From Candidatus Gastranaerophilales bacterium (GTDB taxonomy: Bacteria; Cyanobacteriota; Vampirovibrionia; Gastranaerophilales; Gastranaerophilaceae): DNA of 40,684 bases. The DNA lies in NCBI GenBank assembly GCA_944323945.1, contig CALUUL010000012.1:1-40684 (forward strand), in the 5' to 3' direction. The position numbers were made by a program, and so were the translations under genes. A model generated the notes under the pieces. It was given only the letters and a program-made list of their open reading frames with translations. It was not told where the DNA came from and made no database searches. Below, in pieces: positions 37,162 to 40,684 of this stretch. The first letter of the stretch is position 1. Every line of letters begins with the position of its first letter.

Positions 37162-39170
37162 TTATCTTTTCTCCAAAATCTTTTCTTTTTCTTTTCATTA
37201 TACTTTACTTGCGGTGTATAATTTTCGGGAGTTTTCAAGTCAAACTCTCGACTTTCATATGTTTGATTATAAACTCTTGTTTTTAATGCTTCTATATATT
37301 TATCATCCAAATGAGCATAATCGAAAATAATAGCTCCATTAGCTCTAAATTCTCTTGTTTTATGTATCTGAATCAATAAATCTTCAAATGGTCCACCCAT
37401 AAAAGTAACAAATAATCCAGGATAAATTTTTGTTGTCGAACTTGTATTATTAAATATATCCTTCAATAGTAAAACTGCAGTATTTTTATCACCTGTTAAA
37501 ATCAAAGGAGTAAAACCATCAACAAGATTATTCATCGACCAAACTTTCCAATTTTGCATTTTTGTTGCCGAAGCTTTTTTTAAATCAGGAAATACAACTG
37601 TTGTCAGCTTTATATTTCTATTAACTGTGAGTTTTTTTACACTTTTTATAAATTCTGATATTTGACGTTGGCGATATATGGTCCATAACTGCCAATCACC
37701 TGTGCCATATGCAATATCAACAGGATCAAGCCCATACATCGCCTTAAACTCATCTCGAGCAACTTTAGTATAGCCCCAATTTGTTGAAGCATAATTAGAA
37801 TAAGATGGATCCACGGTTTGCGGATACCTTACATAATCCAGATTTATACCGTCTATTTCATAATTAGAAATTATTTCATTTAAAATACCCAATAAATATG
37901 TCTGTACTTGAATATTCGCTGGATCCAAAAAATATCCATTGTGCTCAGAAAGTGAAGGTACAGGCATTTCAGAATCATAGTTAGATAATCTCTTATTTGC
38001 CCACATAGGATATACACTTAAAACATGATTAGGCGTGGTTTGTGGATTGTCATTCCCGACATAAAAACTCTCAAACCAAATATGAACTTTCATATTTCTT
38101 TTGTGTGCTTCACTTATCCATATTTCCAAAGGATCAAAACCTATAAATTCTTCTCTTTGCCATATAACCCCATTATCTTTAAGATATTTACTTGGATATA
38201 TTGTTTTACCGTGAAAATATGTTTCCAAAAAAATATCAGTTATACCAGCATCTTTCATTCTATCTAGAGTTTTAGTAATTTGAGCGTGGTTTTTTTCTAT
38301 AGGACGAACCCAGACACCTTTCAGTTCATTATTTAAATATGGAATTGCATTTTTTATAGCATCATCTAACGAAGACATCGCATCCATAATAAATGATTGT
38401 GTTTTTTCAGGCTTTTTTTCAGCCCTACGTAAAAATTCTCTTGAATTTTCTAAATATTCATTGGCTTTTCTATCATTATACAAAATATCTTTTTGTCTGT
38501 AATATTCAATAAGACCACTAACTTCTTTTATCTTTTCTTTTGCTGCATAAACAAGACTATCTGGAGTCAAAAAAACCTTTAAATTACTATCATCATAGTC
38601 AATATAAACTTTAGACCCAATTTGAATATTTTTTATAATCCAAGTTTTAGCTTTGCCGTGTCCTGAAATTACAAAACCATTTTTTGGAATAATAGAATCT
38701 GCTCCATTTAAACGCACAACCATATTATTTTCAACAATGGCTTCAGTCCCAAATTCATTAGTACCAGTTCTTAATCCATAAAAAGGAGTATAAATGACCA
38801 ATTGATTTGGACCTCTTAATCCGGGATAATATGAATTTATATTACTTTGTTTTTGAGGATCAATAGCATCTATTTTGGATTGACTTTCTTGATAAATAAT
38901 ACTTTCCGATGGGGATTGTATTGTATTATTTGTCTTAAAAGTATAACTTAAAACTTTCTCATTTAATTCTAATTTTGGATGTTTATTTTTTTTACTATTT
39001 TGAAGCAAATTTTCATTGTTGAGACGTACTTCATTTTTCCGTTCAGCAACAACAGCAGGAGTTATTTTATTGCTAAGATTGTCTCTCAAATCAAAAGAAG
39101 ATGTCTCAGCATAAACATTTTGCTGAAACAGAATAAACAAAGAACCTAGTATGCCCAAATACTTTTTCAT
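37158..39170 (-). CDS. Exported GHL10-type glycoside hydrolase-like protein
   Basis: 670 residues. Signal peptide (residues 1 to about 21, ending VYA), then an N-terminal region of about 260 residues with strand-rich and helical parts. A TIM-barrel (about 288-630) begins 'ELKGVWVRPIEK', with 'RMKDAGITDIFLETYFHG', 'AHKRNMKVHIWFESFYVG', 'GYFLDPANIQVQTYL', 'YEIDGINLDYVRYP' and 'FRANGAIIFDY'. This is the pattern of the GHL10 (DUF187/YngK-like) family, whose best-known members act on bacterial envelope glycans. The DxxNLDYVRYP segment probably holds catalytic acids. The tail is basic. Coupling with dapF supports a role at the peptidoglycan or cell surface. The substrate is unproven. Confidence 0.88.
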   Translation of the reverse strand: MKKYLGILGSLFILFQQNVYAETSSFDLRDNLSNKITPAVVAERKNEVRLNNENLLQNSKKNKHPKLELNEKVLSYTFKTNNTIQSPSESIIYQESQSKIDAIDPQKQSNINSYYPGLRGPNQLVIYTPFYGLRTGTNEFGTEAIVENNMVVRLNGADSIIPKNGFVISGHGKAKTWIIKNIQIGSKVYIDYDDSNLKVFLTPDSLVYAAKEKIKEVSGLIEYYRQKDILYNDRKANEYLENSREFLRRAEKKPEKTQSFIMDAMSSLDDAIKNAIPYLNNELKGVWVRPIEKNHAQITKTLDRMKDAGITDIFLETYFHGKTIYPSKYLKDNGVIWQREEFIGFDPLEIWISEAHKRNMKVHIWFESFYVGNDNPQTTPNHVLSVYPMWANKRLSNYDSEMPVPSLSEHNGYFLDPANIQVQTYLLGILNEIISNYEIDGINLDYVRYPQTVDPSYSNYASTNWGYTKVARDEFKAMYGLDPVDIAYGTGDWQLWTIYRQRQISEFIKSVKKLTVNRNIKLTTVVFPDLKKASATKMQNWKVWSMNNLVDGFTPLILTGDKNTAVLLLKDIFNNTSSTTKIYPGLFVTFMGGPFEDLLIQIHKTREFRANGAIIFDYAHLDDKYIEALKTRVYNQTYESREFDLKTPENYTPQVKYNEKKKKRFWRKDK

Positions 39171-39309
39171 ACTTATATGATAGTAAAAAACAATAATTTT
39201 GTTAATAAGATTTCAGTATAATTTCATAAAAAAACATAATTAAAAAAAAATTAATTATTTAATATATAGCAGATTTTTATATTATCATTTAAGTAAGGAG
39301 ATTTAGAAT

Positions 39310-40374
39310 ATGGAATATAAAGATTATTATAAAATACTAGGTGTAGATAGAAATGCAACAGAAGCTAAAATAAAATCTGCATACAGAAAGCTTGCAAGAC
39401 AGTACCATCCGGATGTAAACAAATCACCTGATGCTGTTAACAAGTTCAAAGACATAAATGAAGCTTATGAAGTTCTATCAGATAAAGAAAAGAAGAACAG
39501 ATACGATAGCCTTGGCGAAAACTGGCAACAAGGTGCAAATTTCACACCACCTCCGGGTTTTGAAGGATTCAACTTTAATAATTTCAATCAAGGTGGTTTT
39601 TCCCAAAGCTTTTCAGGTGGAGATTTCTCTGATTTTTTTAGTTCTATCTTTGGAGATTTAATGGGTGGAACAAGAGCCCAAAGAACAAGAAAAACTTCTT
39701 CTCAAAGTTTTTCATATGATGATTTATTCGGAAATGCAAGCAGAACAGCAAGTCAAAGTGGATGTTCCACAAATGGTTATTGCAACAGTAATCAAAAAGA
39801 AACAAGTTTAGATGTTACTCAAGATTTAAATATTACAGCAAAAGATTTAATGAGCGACAAACCAATTAATGTTAAAATGAATACTGTTGAAAAATGTATG
39901 AAATGTAACGGAGCAGGAAGTGTATGCAGTGAATGCGGTGGCACAGGTATTGTAAGCAAATCACGTAATTTGTCAGTAAAAATTCCTAAAGGTGTTAAAG
40001 AAGGTCAAAAAATCAGATTAAAAGGTGAAGGCAAAATTGATAACTACGGAAGAAAAGGCGACCTATATTTTGTAATAAAATTAAAAGATTCTGAATATAC
40101 AATAGATGGTGAAAATATCACAAAAACAATAGAAATAACACCTGCAGAAGCCGTTATTGGCTGTAAAAAAGATATTCAAACTTTGCATGGGATAATCGGA
40201 ATAAAAATCCCACCTGAAACGAGATACGGAAAAATATTAAGATTAAAAGATCTTGGTTTACCTAAAAAAACAGGCGGCTACGGAAACTTAAATATTAGAA
40301 TTGCAATTAATATACCTAAAACGATTACAGAAAAACAAAAGGAACTATATAAAAAGTTATTAGAAACAGAATAA
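39310..40374 (+). CDS. DnaJ/CbpA-family co-chaperone with reduced zinc finger
   Basis: 354 residues. J-domain at residues 4-67 with His33-Pro34-Asp35, a Gly/Phe/Ser-rich linker (about 75-150), then a very short Cys region C196-x2-C199-x6-C206-x2-C209, i.e. two CxxCxGxG units where DnaJ has four. The two C-terminal substrate-binding domains follow, with 'KIPKGVKEGQKIRLKGEGK' at the first and 'IGIKIPPETRYGKILRLK' later. It stimulates DnaK-type Hsp70 and binds unfolded clients. aaggag precedes the ATG at 39310 at a good distance. Whether it is the cell's main DnaJ or a second CbpA-like protein cannot be told; neither dnaK nor grpE is adjacent. It is convergent with the RNase HIII gene, one base apart. 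Confidence 0.93.
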   Translation: MEYKDYYKILGVDRNATEAKIKSAYRKLARQYHPDVNKSPDAVNKFKDINEAYEVLSDKEKKNRYDSLGENWQQGANFTPPPGFEGFNFNNFNQGGFSQSFSGGDFSDFFSSIFGDLMGGTRAQRTRKTSSQSFSYDDLFGNASRTASQSGCSTNGYCNSNQKETSLDVTQDLNITAKDLMSDKPINVKMNTVEKCMKCNGAGSVCSECGGTGIVSKSRNLSVKIPKGVKEGQKIRLKGEGKIDNYGRKGDLYFVIKLKDSEYTIDGENITKTIEITPAEAVIGCKKDIQTLHGIIGIKIPPETRYGKILRLKDLGLPKKTGGYGNLNIRIAINIPKTITEKQKELYKKLLETE

Positions 40375-40375
40375 A

Positions 40376-40684
40376 TTATCTTAACTCATTAACTGTTTTA
40401 AAGTGCATTTTTGCAATTTCATTCAATTTCTCGAAAGAATATTTTGAGATGAAGTTTTTTGCTTGTTGAATAACCTTATCTGAAACTCCTTTTGATAATT
40501 GCATTTCATATTTCAATTCAAGTTCTTGCATTCTTTTAACGAATTCTGCACGTGCAAGAACAGAAGCAGCAGCAACTGCAATATCAGACTCTGCTCTTAC
40601 CATCTGGTTTAATACTATACTTCTTCCTTTTTGCATTAGTGCATTTTTTATGAGACTTTCATCTCCGAATTTATCTGCTAATGC
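40376..40684 (-). CDS. rnhC: Ribonuclease HIII, C-terminal part (5' end outside the window)
   Basis: The frame is open to the window edge at 40684, so the ATG at 40636 is internal. The visible 102 residues carry 'ESDIAVAAASVLARAEFV', the conserved helix after the active site of type-2 RNases H, and 'LSKGVSDKVIQQAKNF' followed by 'NEIAKMHFKTVNEL', the ending characteristic of RNase HIII rather than HII. The enzyme removes RNA from RNA-DNA hybrids. The catalytic acidic residues lie beyond the window. It is convergent with the DnaJ-like gene. Confidence 0.88.
   Translation of the reverse strand, partial: ALADKFGDESLIKNALMQKGRSIVLNQMVRAESDIAVAAASVLARAEFVKRMQELELKYEMQLSKGVSDKVIQQAKNFISKYSFEKLNEIAKMHFKTVNELR

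Noticed and set aside
1..40684. Mobile element, prophage, tRNA, rRNA or classic riboswitch
   Set aside because: No integrase or transposase, no flanking repeats, no cloverleaf or conserved RNA core seen by eye; a covariance-model scan would be needed to exclude small RNAs.

Overview
The window is a very AT-rich bacterial chromosome segment. Genes are densely packed in short operons on both strands, and there is no integrase, transposase, tRNA or rRNA. The cell looks diderm: it has a two-partner-secretion (TpsB) outer-membrane transporter and several Sec signal peptides. It also carries flagellar genes, an RNase E/G with a long disordered tail, a YvcK/CofD-type protein with an N-terminal two-helix membrane anchor, and RNase HIII. 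This combination with the low GC suggests a non-photosynthetic cyanobacterial relative (Melainabacteria/Vampirovibrionia, Gastranaerophilales type). That placement is inference; no rRNA or marker comparison was possible.

Layout. (1) 1-4606: RNase E/G (5' end outside the window), a small membrane protein, the ribosome-assembly GTPase YsxC, a small unknown gene and an exported TPR protein. (2) 4668-11463: two tandem TpsA-type exoprotein genes that are near-identical over long blocks, divergent from one TpsB transporter gene. (3) 11486-17646: a small exported protein and, upstream on the same strand, a 1936-residue protein with a papain-like Gln/Cys and His/Asn set split by about 680 residues. 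(4) 17729-19860: beta-carbonic anhydrase, a LUD-domain protein and a GNAT acetyltransferase. (5) 19911-21924: a flagellar operon fliJ - fliK-like - rod/hook protein. (6) 22059-27400: an apparent operon pxpA-like - yvcK - panB - panC - membrane protein - dut, closed by a terminator. (7) 27419-31371: secG, a YggU/DUF167 protein, a bifunctional (p)ppGpp synthetase/hydrolase, and a U32-like protein. (8) 31580-33288: two tandem exported helical paralogues. (9) 33383-35294: an SOS-mutagenesis unit, a LexA/UmuD-like self-cleaving repressor followed by UmuC, behind a 24-bp palindrome lying in a consensus promoter that appears to give a leaderless mRNA. (10) 35303-39170: a GHL10-type glycoside hydrolase, dapF and an oligopeptide ABC ATPase. 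(11) 39310-40684: a DnaJ-family protein with a reduced zinc finger and the 3' part of RNase HIII.

Most genes are housekeeping: RNA decay, ribosome assembly, pantothenate and lysine/peptidoglycan precursors, dUTP removal, stringent response. The accessory parts are the TPS locus, the giant split protease-like protein, the tandem exported paralogues and the repressor/UmuC operon. The strongest candidates for undescribed biology are the giant interrupted papain-fold protein, the mosaic TpsA pair, and the leaderless self-regulated umuDC-like operon with a hairpin between its two genes.
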